DNA of 64,000 nucleotides from Actinobacillus capsulatus DSM 19761 (GTDB lineage Bacteria; Pseudomonadota; Gammaproteobacteria; Enterobacterales; Pasteurellaceae): NCBI RefSeq assembly GCF_000374285.1, contig NZ_KB893931.1, positions 62,001 to 126,000 of the forward strand, read 5' to 3'. Shown piece by piece: positions 1 to 10,111 of this stretch (position 1 is its first letter; each line of letters starts with the position of its first letter). The notes under the pieces were generated by a model. It saw only the letters and a program-made list of their open reading frames with translations, ran no database searches and was not told where the DNA came from. The position numbers and the translations under genes were made by a program.

Positions 1-1338
1 GTACCAGTGCTTGGCATTTGCTACGGTATGCAAACCATGGCGATGCAATTAGGCGGTTTAACTGAAACTTCTGATCACCGTGAATTCGGCTATGCTTCAG
101 TTGATTTACAAGCAACCGATGCGTTATTTGCAAAATTAAACGATAATTTGACCGCTTCTGAGCCGAAATTAGATGTTTGGATGAGCCACGGAGATAAAGT
201 AACTCGTTTACCGCAAGGTTTCCAAATCACTGGTGTAACCCCAACTTGTCCAATTGCAGCAATGTCAGACGAAAGTCGCCGTTTCTACGGTGTGCAGTTC
301 CATCCAGAAGTAACACATACGAAAAGCGGTTTAGAGTTATTAACCAACTTCGTGGTAGGTATTTGTGGCTGTGAATGTAAATGGACAGCAGAAAACATTA
401 TTGAAGACGCTGTTGCTCGTATTAAAGAGCAAGTGGGCGATGACGAGGTAATTTTAGGCTTATCAGGCGGTGTAGATTCATCAGTTACTGCATTGCTATT
501 GCACCGTGCTATCGGCAAAAACTTACACTGCGTATTCGTAGATAACGGTTTACTTCGTTTAAACGAAGGTGATCAAGTGATGGAGATGTTTGGCGATAAA
601 TTCGGTTTAAACATCATTCGTGTAAATGCCGAAGATCGTTTCTTAGATGCGTTAAAAGGTATTGATGAACCAGAAGCAAAACGTAAAACCATTGGTAAAG
701 TGTTTGTCGATGTATTCGATGATGAATCGAAAAAACTTACCTCAGTAAAATGGTTGGCGCAAGGTACAATATACCCTGACGTAATTGAATCGGCAGCAAG
801 CAAAACCGGTAAAGCACACGTGATTAAATCTCACCATAACGTAGGCGGCTTACCGGATTATATGAAACTCGGTTTAGTTGAGCCGTTACGTGAATTATTT
901 AAAGATGAAGTACGTAAAATCGGCTTAGCTCTTGGTTTACCGGCAGAAATGTTAAATCGCCATCCATTCCCAGGCCCTGGTTTAGGCGTGCGCGTATTAG
1001 GTGAAATCAAGAAAGAATACTGTAATTTACTGCGTAAAGCAGATGCAATCTTTATAGAAGAACTCTACAAAGCGGATTGGTATTACAAAGTAAGCCAAGC
1101 GTTCACGGTATTCCTTCCGGTGAAATCGGTGGGTGTAATGGGTGACGGTCGTAAATACGACTGGGTTGTTTCACTCCGTGCTGTGGAAACTATCGACTTT
1201 ATGACTGCACATTGGGCGCATTTACCATACGATTTACTCGGTAAAATCTCAAACCGTATTATCAATGAAGTGGACGGTATTTCCCGCGTGGTGTATGACG
1301 TTTCAGGCAAACCTCCTGCAACGATTGAGTGGGAATAA
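1..1338 (+). CDS. guaA: GMP synthase (glutamine-hydrolysing), 5' end cut by window
   Basis: Makes GMP from XMP, ATP and glutamine, the last step of guanine nucleotide synthesis in the cytoplasm. The reading frame is open from base 1, so roughly 80 N-terminal residues lie outside the window; about 445 residues remain. Visible parts are the class I glutamine amidotransferase nucleophile (LGICYGMQ, Cys at codon 7), its His-Glu pair (FHPEVTH), the ATP-pyrophosphatase P-loop LSGGVDSS, and the C-terminal dimerisation domain ending PPATIEWE. The gene is intact as far as seen and is followed by a rho-independent terminator. Identification is secure from full-length similarity to the family. Confidence 0.97.
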   Translation, partial: VPVLGICYGMQTMAMQLGGLTETSDHREFGYASVDLQATDALFAKLNDNLTASEPKLDVWMSHGDKVTRLPQGFQITGVTPTCPIAAMSDESRRFYGVQFHPEVTHTKSGLELLTNFVVGICGCECKWTAENIIEDAVARIKEQVGDDEVILGLSGGVDSSVTALLLHRAIGKNLHCVFVDNGLLRLNEGDQVMEMFGDKFGLNIIRVNAEDRFLDALKGIDEPEAKRKTIGKVFVDVFDDESKKLTSVKWLAQGTIYPDVIESAASKTGKAHVIKSHHNVGGLPDYMKLGLVEPLRELFKDEVRKIGLALGLPAEMLNRHPFPGPGLGVRVLGEIKKEYCNLLRKADAIFIEELYKADWYYKVSQAFTVFLPVKSVGVMGDGRKYDWVVSLRAVETIDFMTAHWAHLPYDLLGKISNRIINEVDGISRVVYDVSGKPPATIEWE

Positions 1339-1382
1339 AAATCCGCCTTTCAGTTGATTTCAATTCATATCCTAAATAGTAC

Positions 1383-1410
1383 AAAGCCCTGTAATTGCAG
1401 GGCTTTTCTA
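1383..1410 (+). terminator. Rho-independent terminator of guaA
   Basis: The inverted repeat AAAGCCCT/AGGGCTTT with a short loop is followed by T-rich sequence, 45 nt after the guaA stop codon. Confidence 0.85.
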
Positions 1411-1488
1411 TTTCATAGTATTTCGTAGTAGTTTGTTTTTCTGACGGTAAAATTGATGGTACAGCCTTACACTAGTCAGCAAAAGATA

Positions 1489-1514
1489 AAAAATACCGTC
1501 AAATCAATGACGGT
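1489..1514 (-). terminator. Terminator of the lysozyme-like gene
   Basis: Read on the minus strand, ACCGTCA-TTGATT-TGACGGT is followed by ATTTTTTAT, just beyond the stop codon of the frameshifted lysozyme-like gene. That such a gene kept its own terminator suggests that it was expressed until recently. Confidence 0.7.
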
Positions 1515-1520
1515 AGAATA

Positions 1521-2121
1521 CTATTGCTTCCCAACACTTTCTTTCCCCAACTCATAATACTCTTTTATTGAGGTACCGTAGCTGTCTTTGGTTGTTGTGC
1601 CATTTTGCGCAAATTTGATTGCGTTGCCGACGCCTTTGAGGTGTGCAGCGAATAGAAAGAAGTCCTGCTTTATGTGTTGCACTGCCTTGATAAACGTCTC
1701 TTGCTTCCATTGTACGAGCATTGCGGTTCATCAGTTTAATAACAGCATCATCTTGAATCATTTTTGAATTCAAAAAGGCAGACTTTCCGCCGACTAATAC
1801 CCAATTATCTGCATTTTCCAGAAAAGCTCTGTGCTGAACAGCATTTGCACCACTGGCAATACCCGGTTTTGTTTTAATTGCTGCTGCATATTTATCTTTT
1901 TGAATCAAACCAACATCTACTAACGCCGCAGCACCGAATCGATAAGCACCTAAATAGCCATAGCTATTTTCTGCCGTATAATCTCCTCCACTCTCACGCT
2001 TGACCAGTGCTTGTAATAACATTTTGGTTTGATTCAAAGTGAGTCTTTTTACTGTCTTCCCCTTTCCAATTGATTTTAAAGCTAAATCAGCAATTTGCTT
2101 TGCCATTTTAATTAAACTCAT
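1521..2121 (-). pseudogene. Lysozyme-like (transglycosylase-fold) protein, frameshifted
   Basis: Two overlapping frames make one protein. The N-terminal frame starts at ATG 2121 (SD AGGTGG six bases upstream; a GTG at 2130 is less likely) and carries VKRESGGDYTAENSYGYLGAY, a lysozyme-like core whose Glu is the likely catalytic acid. After ...ATHKAGLL the frame is lost. The frame giving FAAHLKGVGNAIKFAQNG and YGTSIKEYYELG continues the same domain to position 1521. Removing one T of the run at 1656-1658 restores a single product of about 199 residues. Such domains occur in phage-type and secretion-linked peptidoglycan hydrolases, but no phage or secretion gene lies nearby. It may be a real mutation, a phase-variable run or a sequencing error. 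Confidence 0.72.
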
Positions 2122-2210
2122 TTTTACCACCTTTTTGAGTTTAATAATGCCTTTTGGCAGTCAATCTATAATTGGGTTCAGTTTTTGTCTTTTCCTTAAT
2201 TAATTGACAT

Positions 2211-2237
2211 AAAAAAAGCGAACCTTTCGGTTCGCTC
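2211..2237 (-). terminator. Terminator of the phosphohexomutase gene
   Basis: On the minus strand the stem AGCGAACC-GAAA-GGTTCGCT is followed by seven Ts, 25 nt past the stop codon of the mutase gene. Confidence 0.9.
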
Positions 2238-2261
2238 TTAATATTATCTACTAATTAATTA

Positions 2262-3920
2262 TCAGCAATCTTGTTTGCCGTATTGCTCTTGGCGTAGTAA
2301 TTCACGTACGCTTTCATCAAATTGGCTTAATACTTTGTCTGCATCTGCCGCATCTTTACCTTTCGCATCTAAGTAGAACTTAATTTTCGGTTCTGTGCCT
2401 GACGGACGAGTAATTAAACGGCTGCCATTTTCTAATACGAATACAAGAATGTCGCTTTGACGATCTGTTTTCGTATGGTCAATTAGTTGAGCCACGCTGA
2501 AACCACCGATTGCACTTGGTGGGTTGTTGCGTAATGCCGTCATTAATTTACCGATTTCAGATAAATCGCTTACACGAATTGAAATTTGACCGCTTACATA
2601 AGCACCGAATTCATTATTGAAATCGTTGATTGCGTCTTGTAATGTTTTACCTTGTGCTTTTAAGTTACGGATAAAGTCTAAGAATACGATAGCTGCTGAA
2701 ATACCGTCTTTATCACGTACTTTATCTGGGTCAACTAAATAGCCTAACGCCTCTTCGAAACCGAATAATAAGCCGTCTACTTTACCGATATATTTAAAGC
2801 CGGTTAAGGTTTCTTCCGATTGTAAACCGTATTTTTTCGCAATTTCAGCCAATGCCGGTGAAGACACCAATGAGCAAGCTAATACGCCTTGTGTGCCTTG
2901 TGCATGGTACTGTTTAGCTAAATACCAACCTAATAAGCAGCCTACAACGTTACCGTGTAAACCTTTCCAGTTGCCCTGTGCATCCGGCATTGCCACCGCT
3001 AAACGGTCTGCGTCCGGGTCGTTTGCAATGATAAATTCCGCATTTTTCTCTTTCGCTAATTTAATTGCTAAGTCTAATGCACCTTTTTCTTCCGGATTTG
3101 GGAAATTCACTGTTGGGAAAGAACCGTCTGGTTGAATTTGTTCTGCGACGAAATGTGGTTGTGGCAAGCCGGCTTTTTCTAACGTTTTGCTTAACACTTC
3201 ATAACCGACACCGTGCATTGCGGTATAAACATAGTTAATCTCTGCTGCTGGCTCTTTCGCTAATGCAGCTGTTTTTGCAATATATGCTTCTACGATTTCA
3301 TCATTTAGTACAGTAAAGTCTTGGCTGCGTGGTAAATCTGCAATATTACCTGCCGCCACTTTATCAATTAATGCCGCAATATCTTTATCCGCTGGTGAAA
3401 CAATTTGGCCGCCGCCGTTTGCCTTACCTAAATAAACTTTATAACCGTTATCTTCCGGTGGGTTGTGGCTTGCGGTTACCATAACACCCGCTGTGGTATC
3501 AAAATATTTAATTGCATACGCAAGTACAGGCGTTGGCAATTTACGAGGTAATAAGTAAGCTTTGATACCTGCACCCGCCATAATTTCCGCAGTATCACGT
3601 GCAAACACGTCTGAGTTTTTACGTCCGTCATAACCAATAACGATTGAAGGTTCTTTATCGTAGCCTTTTAAGTAATCCGCTAAACCACCAGCAGCTTGAG
3701 CCACTAATACTCGGTTCATCCCCATAGAACCCGCTTGCAAACGACCACGTAAACCTGCCGTACCGAATTGTAAACGACCATCAAAACGAGCTGTTAGCTC
3801 TGCTAATGCTTTTTCATCGCCTGCTTGCGCCGTTTCAATAAGTTGAGCCAATTCGGCACGAGTTTCTTGATCCGGGTCTTCTGCTAACCAGTTTTGTGCA
3901 ATAGTAAAAATTGTACTCAT
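2262..3920 (-). CDS. manB: Phosphoglucomutase/phosphomannomutase
   Basis: Interconverts hexose 1- and 6-phosphates, feeding sugar-nucleotide synthesis for capsule and lipopolysaccharide. The 552-residue product belongs to the alpha-D-phosphohexomutase superfamily: phosphoserine loop TASHNPPEDNGYK (Ser151), metal-binding loop DPDADR (about 301-306), sugar-binding segment GFKYIGK, and phosphate-binding loop RPSGTEPK near the C-terminus. Start ATG 3920 is preceded by AAGGAAT. It resembles the long PgcA/YhxB-type mutases common in Pasteurellaceae rather than GlmM. Substrate preference (glucose or mannose) cannot be read from sequence, so the symbol is provisional. It is a single-gene unit with its own terminator. 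Confidence 0.88.
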   Translation of the reverse strand: MSTIFTIAQNWLAEDPDQETRAELAQLIETAQAGDEKALAELTARFDGRLQFGTAGLRGRLQAGSMGMNRVLVAQAAGGLADYLKGYDKEPSIVIGYDGRKNSDVFARDTAEIMAGAGIKAYLLPRKLPTPVLAYAIKYFDTTAGVMVTASHNPPEDNGYKVYLGKANGGGQIVSPADKDIAALIDKVAAGNIADLPRSQDFTVLNDEIVEAYIAKTAALAKEPAAEINYVYTAMHGVGYEVLSKTLEKAGLPQPHFVAEQIQPDGSFPTVNFPNPEEKGALDLAIKLAKEKNAEFIIANDPDADRLAVAMPDAQGNWKGLHGNVVGCLLGWYLAKQYHAQGTQGVLACSLVSSPALAEIAKKYGLQSEETLTGFKYIGKVDGLLFGFEEALGYLVDPDKVRDKDGISAAIVFLDFIRNLKAQGKTLQDAINDFNNEFGAYVSGQISIRVSDLSEIGKLMTALRNNPPSAIGGFSVAQLIDHTKTDRQSDILVFVLENGSRLITRPSGTEPKIKFYLDAKGKDAADADKVLSQFDESVRELLRQEQYGKQDC

Positions 3921-4299
3921 AGCAATTCCTTAAACTAAAAAATAATGAATGAAAACATGTATAGCCTATCCGAAAACGGCATAAATAAAAATGATTTATT
4001 TCATCTTTTTAGCAAGTTTGTGATCTATTTCGCAAAAAAAATCAAACAAACGGTTGCGGTTATTTAAATGAAAAATAAGCTTTTTTCGCATTAATCAGAT
4101 TTTATACAGCCTAAAAGGCTATTGGTATATTATATGCCATTTTTTACATGGAAAGACATTTGTTATCTTCCTAAACAAGCGGTCAAATTTCAGTTAAATT
4201 TTACAAATTTTTCACAAAAAATGACCGCTTATCAACTGATACAAATCCTTATTGTAAACTTTTTAAAATTAATAGATAAATTTCTCGGATAAGATCAGA
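3921..4299. other. Divergent intergenic region with an inverted USS pair
   Basis: This 379-nt AT-rich stretch separates two divergently transcribed genes and must hold both promoters. No coding frame was recognised. It contains ACAAGCGGTC at 4175-4184 and the opposite-facing GACCGCTT at 4223-4230. These could form a hairpin, but one that lies upstream of both genes rather than at a convergent end. Confidence 0.6.
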
Positions 4300-4977
4300 A
4301 TGCGCTCTTTTCTAGTTATTTTGAAATTTTCTTTCCGTTTAAATACGTTAACGACTATGTTTAATTTTATCCCCAAAGTATTGAATAAATCCTTGCGTAA
4401 AATCATCAACGCATTAAATCGCCAACGTTTACAAAATCACTCCATGTCGGTGCTGTCTATTAATTGTAACGGTGCATTTATCTTACATGAATTAGGTGAG
4501 CAATTTCGTTCACCATTTGTCAATTTATACCTTTCACCAGCAGACTTTCTAAAATACTTAAAAAATATGTCGCATTATATGCAGGCGAAACTCACTTTTT
4601 TAGCCACGGAAAAACGTTATCCGGTGGGTAAATTAGATGATCTCACCATTCATTTTATGCACTACCATTCTGAGCAAGCAGCGGCAAGCAAGTGGGCGGA
4701 ACGTACCAAACGCATCAATTTGGATAACCTATTTGTGATGATGACCGACCGTGACGGCTGCACTTACCAAGATTTGCAAGAATTTGACCGCTTACCATTC
4801 GAAAATAAAGTGGTATTTACTCATAAACCTTATCCAGAGTTTAAATCGGCCTTATATGTGAAAGGGTTCGAAGATAAAACACAAGTCGGCGATTTATTTA
4901 AGTTTTCTGGCTGGAATGGTAAGAAATATTACGATCAGCTGAATTATGTGAGTTGGTTTAACGGGAAAGGATTCTAG
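4300..4977 (+). CDS. DUF1919 family protein
   Basis: The 225-residue product matches the DUF1919 family, often annotated as exopolysaccharide biosynthesis protein and present in polysaccharide loci. Family-like segments are LSINCNGAFILHELG near residue 50, YPVGKLDDLTIHFMHY, and VVFTHKPYPEFKSALYVKGF towards the end. There is no signal peptide or clear membrane segment, so it is probably cytoplasmic. An internal ATG at 4357 is an alternative start, since the SD at 4300 is weak. It is followed after 3 nt by a CHY zinc-finger gene, suggesting a two-gene operon. Biochemical function is unknown. Confidence 0.7.
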   Translation: MRSFLVILKFSFRLNTLTTMFNFIPKVLNKSLRKIINALNRQRLQNHSMSVLSINCNGAFILHELGEQFRSPFVNLYLSPADFLKYLKNMSHYMQAKLTFLATEKRYPVGKLDDLTIHFMHYHSEQAAASKWAERTKRINLDNLFVMMTDRDGCTYQDLQEFDRLPFENKVVFTHKPYPEFKSALYVKGFEDKTQVGDLFKFSGWNGKKYYDQLNYVSWFNGKGF

Positions 4978-4980
4978 TTT

Positions 4981-5295
4981 ATGTTTAAGGTTTATGGCTT
5001 GACCGTAGATAATCAAACTCGCTGCCAGCATTATCATTCTGTACTGGATATTATCGCAATAAAGTTCAAATGTTGTGATAAGTTTTACCCGTGTTATCAA
5101 TGCCATCAGGTCTGTGAAACACACCCTATTGAGCGCTGGCAAGTAGCTGAATTTGATAAGCAAGCAATTTTGTGTGGCAATTGTCACTACACATTAACCA
5201 TTCAGCAATACATGCACGTTACACATTGCCCTTATTGCCAAGCACAATTCAATAGTGGCTGTCAGAAACATTATTCGATCTATTTTGAAGAATGA
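4981..5295 (+). CDS. CHY zinc finger protein
   Basis: A 104-residue protein rich in Cys and His, with a CHY-type pattern: RCQHYHS near the N-terminus, CCDKFYPCYQCHQVCETH, then CGNCHYTLT and CPYCQAQFNSGC. This spacing fits the CHY zinc-finger family (related to yeast Hot13), which binds several zinc ions. No enzymatic domain is present. It starts 3 nt after the DUF1919 gene stop, so the two are probably co-translated. Its role in bacteria is not established; metal binding is inferred from the conserved Cys/His ligands. Confidence 0.78.
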   Translation: MFKVYGLTVDNQTRCQHYHSVLDIIAIKFKCCDKFYPCYQCHQVCETHPIERWQVAEFDKQAILCGNCHYTLTIQQYMHVTHCPYCQAQFNSGCQKHYSIYFEE

Positions 5296-5330
5296 GTTTA
5301 AAGCTCGAAATAGTTCGCATATAAATAGAA

Positions 5331-5376
5331 ACAAGCGGTTGAATTTGCAGAAAATTTTGCAAATCCGACCGCTTGT
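5331..5376. terminator. Inverted USS pair, bidirectional terminator
   Basis: ACAAGCGGT faces its complement ACCGCTTGT across a 28-nt loop in the convergent gap between the CHY zinc-finger gene and glmU. It probably terminates both. Confidence 0.75.
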
Positions 5377-5401
5377 TACATATGTATTGAGTAACTAAGA
5401 A

Positions 5402-6766
5402 CTATTTTTTCTTAGTTGGGCGCTGCCAGCCTTGGATATGACGTTGTGGTACACGACTAATGACTAACTCGTTTTCCGCTACATCTTTGGTAATGGTTGC
5501 ACCCGCACCGATCGTTGCACCATCTGCGATAGTAACCGGTGCGACTAATTGGCTATCTGAGCCAACAAACACATTGTCGCCGATAACCGTTTTGAATTTG
5601 TTTGCACCATCATAGTTACAAGTGATTACACCCGCACCGATATTACAATTGCTACCTACTTCCGCATCACCGACATAGGTTAAATGGTTTACTTTTGAAC
5701 CTTTACCTACTTGAGCATTTTTAATCTCAACAAAGTTACCAACATGGGTTTCTTCCGCAAGATTTGCGCCTGGACGTAAACGAGAGAATGGACCGATTTG
5801 TGCTGCTTTACCCACTACCGCATCTTCAATTACAGAATATGGTTTGATTTCTACATCATCAGCAATTTCACAGTTTTTAAGTACACAACCCGCTCCGATA
5901 CGAACACGATTACCCAGTTTTACTTCTCCTTCGATCATCACGTTCACATCAATTTCTACATCTTTACCGTGTGTTAAATTACCTCGAATATCAAAACGTG
6001 TTGGATCAATTAAACGTACACCGGCTAATAAGAGTTTTTCTGCCTGTGTTTTTTGGTAGAAGCGTTCTAATGCCGCAAGTTGTAAACGGTTATTTGCCCC
6101 TTCAACTTCCATAAATTCACTCGCTTGTACTGCTTGTACTTTATAACCGTCCTGGTTTGCCATTGCGATCACATCCGTAATATAATATTCGCTTTGTGCA
6201 TTGTTGTTATTTAAATTACTCAACCATTTTTTGAAACTTGCTCCGCTTGCAACCATAACGCCGGTATTCACTTCACGGATTTTCAATTGTTCTGCATTCG
6301 CATCTTTTTGTTCTACGATCGCAACTACCGAGCCGTTTTCACGAATAATACGTCCATAACCGGTCGGATTTTCTAATTCAACGGTTAACAATGCAATTCC
6401 ATTTTCTGGTTTTGCTGCAATTAAACGTTCTAAGGTTTCTTTAGTGATTAACGGCGCATCACCGTAAAGCATTAAGATATTCTCATCATCAGCAAAGAAT
6501 GGTGCAGCTTGTTGCATTGCATGACCTGTACCTAATTGTTCTGCTTGTAATACCCAGTTTACCGGCTCAGAACTTAAGCGTTGTTGTAATAATTCGCCAC
6601 CGTGACCATAAATTAAATGAATTTGTTTGGCATCGATCTGCTTTGCCGTATCAATAACATGTTTAACCATTGGCTTTCCTGCAACGGTATGAAGCACTTT
6701 AGGTAAATCAGAATACATACGAGTACCTTTACCCGCAGCTAAAATTACTACGCTTAGTTGAGTCAT
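5402..6766 (-). CDS. glmU: Bifunctional UDP-N-acetylglucosamine pyrophosphorylase / glucosamine-1-P acetyltransferase
   Basis: Acetylates glucosamine-1-phosphate and couples it to UTP, giving UDP-GlcNAc for peptidoglycan and lipid A. The 454-residue length is standard. The N-terminal nucleotidyltransferase has LAAGKGTRM at about 10-18 and YGDAPLI; the C-terminal half is a left-handed beta-helix of hexapeptide repeats with [16 protein letters not shown] and NYDGANK, which carry the acetyltransferase site. Start ATG 6766 is preceded by AAGGGA. It is transcribed alone towards the inverted-USS terminator. Confidence 0.97.
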   Translation of the reverse strand: MTQLSVVILAAGKGTRMYSDLPKVLHTVAGKPMVKHVIDTAKQIDAKQIHLIYGHGGELLQQRLSSEPVNWVLQAEQLGTGHAMQQAAPFFADDENILMLYGDAPLITKETLERLIAAKPENGIALLTVELENPTGYGRIIRENGSVVAIVEQKDANAEQLKIREVNTGVMVASGASFKKWLSNLNNNNAQSEYYITDVIAMANQDGYKVQAVQASEFMEVEGANNRLQLAALERFYQKTQAEKLLLAGVRLIDPTRFDIRGNLTHGKDVEIDVNVMIEGEVKLGNRVRIGAGCVLKNCEIADDVEIKPYSVIEDAVVGKAAQIGPFSRLRPGANLAEETHVGNFVEIKNAQVGKGSKVNHLTYVGDAEVGSNCNIGAGVITCNYDGANKFKTVIGDNVFVGSDSQLVAPVTIADGATIGAGATITKDVAENELVISRVPQRHIQGWQRPTKKK

Positions 6767-6940
6767 TGTGTGATCCCTTAATGAATTAAATAAATACTAT
6801 AATATTGTAATAGAAAAATGTAATAAACAGAATGGGCGATATTAATTAGCACTCATTTTACTTAATTTCCTTTTATTGGATACGAATTCATCCAAGTAGC
6901 TCGAATCTCTTTGCAATATTTTATCAATTATAAAATATAA

Positions 6941-6971
6941 AATAAAAAGCTCCGACCAATGGACGGAGCTC
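6941..6971 (-). terminator. Terminator of the RND efflux operon
   Basis: Minus-strand stem AGCTCCG/CGGAGCT followed by TTTTTATTTTATA, 9 nt past the stop codon of the RND pump gene. Confidence 0.85.
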
Positions 6972-6979
6972 TTAATTAA

Positions 6980-9900
6980 TTACGCATTTGCGTGTTCAAT
7001 TTTTTCTACTTCTTTAGCGTATTTTTCTTCATCAAACTCGCGTAGTGGTTTGTGTGATTCACCTAAGAAGGTATAAATTACCGGTAGAACGAATAAGGTA
7101 AATAGTGTACCGATACTTAAACCTGCCACAACCACAATCCCCATACTAAAGCGAGAGATTGCTCCAGCACCTATTGCAAAGAGTAATGGAACTAAACCCG
7201 CTACCATTGCGGCTGTCGTCATTAAGATCGGACGTAAACGAATCGTTGCAGAGTGGATAATCGCCTCATAACGAGATTTGCCATGTAATAACTGCTCTTC
7301 TTTCGCTACTTCACACATTAAGATACCATGTTTAGTAATTAAACCAACCAGTGTTACTAAACCTACTTGTGAATAGATATTCATTGTCGCACCTGCTTTA
7401 CCAGCAATCGCTAATACATTCAGCACAACCAAAGCACCACTTAATGCTAACGGTACAGAGATGATAATTACCATTGGATCTCGCCAAGATTCAAACTGAA
7501 TCGCAAGTACAATAAAGATAATCACAACCGCTAGTGCAAAGGTTAATGCCATCGCATTACCTTCTTGTACGAACTGACGAGCTTCCGCCTTAAAGTCATA
7601 TTGGTAACCTTTTGGCAATGAACGATCTAACTCTCCTTTTGCCCAATTTACCGCATCACCGATTGAACCTGATACAACCCCTGAAATCGTCGCTGAGTTT
7701 AATTGGCTCATACGAGGTAAGGCTGAAGGTTCTGTACTTAATTCAAGTGAAACAATCGAATTTAGTGGAATTGATTCGCCCTTTGCTGTAGTAACGTAAT
7801 ACTTAGTTAAATCATCAGGATTTAAACGATCTTTACGCATTGCTTGCGACACGATTGGGTACGCACGTGAATCAATATCCACCCGAGTAATAATCGCACC
7901 TGATAAGTAAGCCCCTAAAGTATTACTTACTTGTTGCATCGTTACTCCATAAGTTCCCATTTTTTCACGATCAAATTTCCATTTCATCGTTACCGTATCA
8001 AATTTCAAGTCCAAACTTGCGAAGAAGAATTGACCTGAGACTTGCGCTTTTTTCAGGAAATCACCTGCCACATCAGCTAATTTTGCATAGTTATCGGCTG
8101 TGGTTAGTACTAATGAGAATGGTAAACCATTTTCACCTGTTGAAATCTCCGGGAAAGAGATCGCATTGATGTCCATTCCCACCACTTCTTTACCAATCGC
8201 TGCAACATCATTTGAAATAGCTGCGCGCTCACGAGCACGATCGTTCCAATCTTTTAATGAAATAATAGAAAGTGCAGTATTATTACCGTTAAAACCTGAT
8301 ACCGTCATCATTGCTTGAACTTCAGGAAGTTCTTTAACTTTTTTATTGAAGTTTTCTGTTGCCTCTTGCGTATAATCCAAGTTGGTATTAGAAGGACCTG
8401 TCCCCATACCTACAACGAAACCACGGTCTTCCGTTGGTGCAACTTCTGATGAAAGTGAGCCAAGTAATACTGGTAAACTGACAAAAATACCCAGCGCAAA
8501 TAGCACCACGAACCAACGTACTGCCATCACCCCTCTTAATAAACCAACATAAATAGAGGTTACTTTATCTAAAGTACTATTTACCAGTTTAGAAAAGCGT
8601 GTTTCATGCTCTTCGTTGTGTTCTTTCAATATTTTACTGGTCATCATTGGCGACAACGTTAATGCAGTTACCCCTGAGATCATTACTGCCCCAGCAAGAG
8701 TTAAAGCGAACTCTTTAAATAAAGAACCTGTAACACCTTCCATTAACGCCATTGGAGAATATACTGCAGCAAGTGCAATCGTCATCGAAATAACCGGAAT
8801 AGCAATCTCTCGCGTACCGATAATAGCAGCATCAAACGGAGACTTACCTTCTTTTACATGACGTTCTACGTTTTCAAGTACCACGATCGCATCATCTACC
8901 ACCAAACCGATTGCCAACACTAAAGCAAGTAAGGTCAATAGGTTAATTGAGAACCCTAACATTTGTAAGAAGAACAATACACCGATCATCGAAATCGGAA
9001 TCGTCACAACAGGCACGATCATTGCACGCAATGAGCCTAAGAATAAAACAATTACAACCAATACGATAACTGTTGCTTCAGCTATAGTACGGAATACTTC
9101 ATTAATTGAACTGTTAATCGCAATCGTTTTATCATAAAGAATTTCCCCTTTAACAGATTCTGGTAAGTTGTCTTGAACCTGTCTAAACATTGGATAAATA
9201 TCTTTTGCCACAGTTAAAGAGTTAGCTGTTGTTGAAGCCGTTACCGCTAAAACTACCGCTTCTTTACCATCTGCCACTACACGAGAGCTATCTTGATATC
9301 TATCTAACTCAACTTGTGCAATATCGCGTAATTTGATGATTCGACCATCAGAAGTGGTTGCTACCGTCACATTTTCTAGCTCTTCAACTGATGGTGTGCT
9401 TGATTCCACTTTATTTTTATAAACAGTGTAGTAACCATTCGCATTACCTGCAGCTGTATTAAGGTTATTTGCATTTAATGCTGCTAATACCGTTGCACCA
9501 GAAAGATTATTACCTGCCATTTTGTCAGGATCTAACCAAATGCGTAAGCCAAAATTTGCCGCACCGAAAATATCTACACTTGAAACCCCGTTTACCGTAA
9601 AGAATTGCGGTTTAACCACACGATTAATATAGTCGGTAATTTGTGGAGAACTCAATTCATCAGAAACAAATCGAATATACATTAACGCATCATTTGAACC
9701 TGATGAAACACTGATTGATGGATCATCAATCCCACTTGGTAAATTCGCCCGAATTGCATTCACTTTCGCAGAAATATCCGCTAGCGCCATTTGCGGGTTA
9801 GTATTTAATTTCATCTTAATTGTGGTGGTTGAAGTACTTGGACTACTTGATGAAGTCACATAGTCAATGTTATCCGCTTTCGATACCGCTTCCTCAATTT

Positions 9901-10096
9901 GTGAAGTTACAAGTGCCTGCATCAGACTTGCATCTGCACCCGAATAATTTACACTAACCGTCACAATTGAGATGGTCATTTCAGGATATTCACGTACTTG
10001 AAGTTTATTAATAGATTGCAAACCCAAAATTGTAATCAATAAACTAATACATACTGCAAGTACCGGACGTTTAATAAAAACATCAGTAAATTTCAT
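6980..10096 (-). CDS. acrB: RND efflux pump inner-membrane transporter (AcrB-like)
   Basis: Proton-driven drug and detergent exporter of the RND (HAE1-like) family, forming a trimer in the inner membrane. The 1038-residue length, the N-terminal FTDVFIKRPVLA helix, two large periplasmic loops and two groups of membrane helices fit. The proton-relay pair is in GLVVDDAIVVLENVER, and the partner Lys lies in GLITKHGILM. It sits 15 nt downstream of the membrane-fusion gene, in a tetR-acrA-acrB order. No outer-membrane channel gene is present, so a TolC-like protein encoded elsewhere is probably used. Substrates cannot be deduced. Confidence 0.92.
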   Translation of the reverse strand: MKFTDVFIKRPVLAVCISLLITILGLQSINKLQVREYPEMTISIVTVSVNYSGADASLMQALVTSQIEEAVSKADNIDYVTSSSSPSTSTTTIKMKLNTNPQMALADISAKVNAIRANLPSGIDDPSISVSSGSNDALMYIRFVSDELSSPQITDYINRVVKPQFFTVNGVSSVDIFGAANFGLRIWLDPDKMAGNNLSGATVLAALNANNLNTAAGNANGYYTVYKNKVESSTPSVEELENVTVATTSDGRIIKLRDIAQVELDRYQDSSRVVADGKEAVVLAVTASTTANSLTVAKDIYPMFRQVQDNLPESVKGEILYDKTIAINSSINEVFRTIAEATVIVLVVIVLFLGSLRAMIVPVVTIPISMIGVLFFLQMLGFSINLLTLLALVLAIGLVVDDAIVVLENVERHVKEGKSPFDAAIIGTREIAIPVISMTIALAAVYSPMALMEGVTGSLFKEFALTLAGAVMISGVTALTLSPMMTSKILKEHNEEHETRFSKLVNSTLDKVTSIYVGLLRGVMAVRWFVVLFALGIFVSLPVLLGSLSSEVAPTEDRGFVVGMGTGPSNTNLDYTQEATENFNKKVKELPEVQAMMTVSGFNGNNTALSIISLKDWNDRARERAAISNDVAAIGKEVVGMDINAISFPEISTGENGLPFSLVLTTADNYAKLADVAGDFLKKAQVSGQFFFASLDLKFDTVTMKWKFDREKMGTYGVTMQQVSNTLGAYLSGAIITRVDIDSRAYPIVSQAMRKDRLNPDDLTKYYVTTAKGESIPLNSIVSLELSTEPSALPRMSQLNSATISGVVSGSIGDAVNWAKGELDRSLPKGYQYDFKAEARQFVQEGNAMALTFALAVVIIFIVLAIQFESWRDPMVIIISVPLALSGALVVLNVLAIAGKAGATMNIYSQVGLVTLVGLITKHGILMCEVAKEEQLLHGKSRYEAIIHSATIRLRPILMTTAAMVAGLVPLLFAIGAGAISRFSMGIVVVAGLSIGTLFTLFVLPVIYTFLGESHKPLREFDEEKYAKEVEKIEHANA

Positions 10097-10111
10097 TGAT
10101 TATTACCTCAA

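Noticed and set aside
4894-5187. Minus-strand frame of 97 codons opposite the CHY zinc-finger gene
   Set aside because: Antisense shadow; the plus-strand frame has the complete Cys/His pattern.
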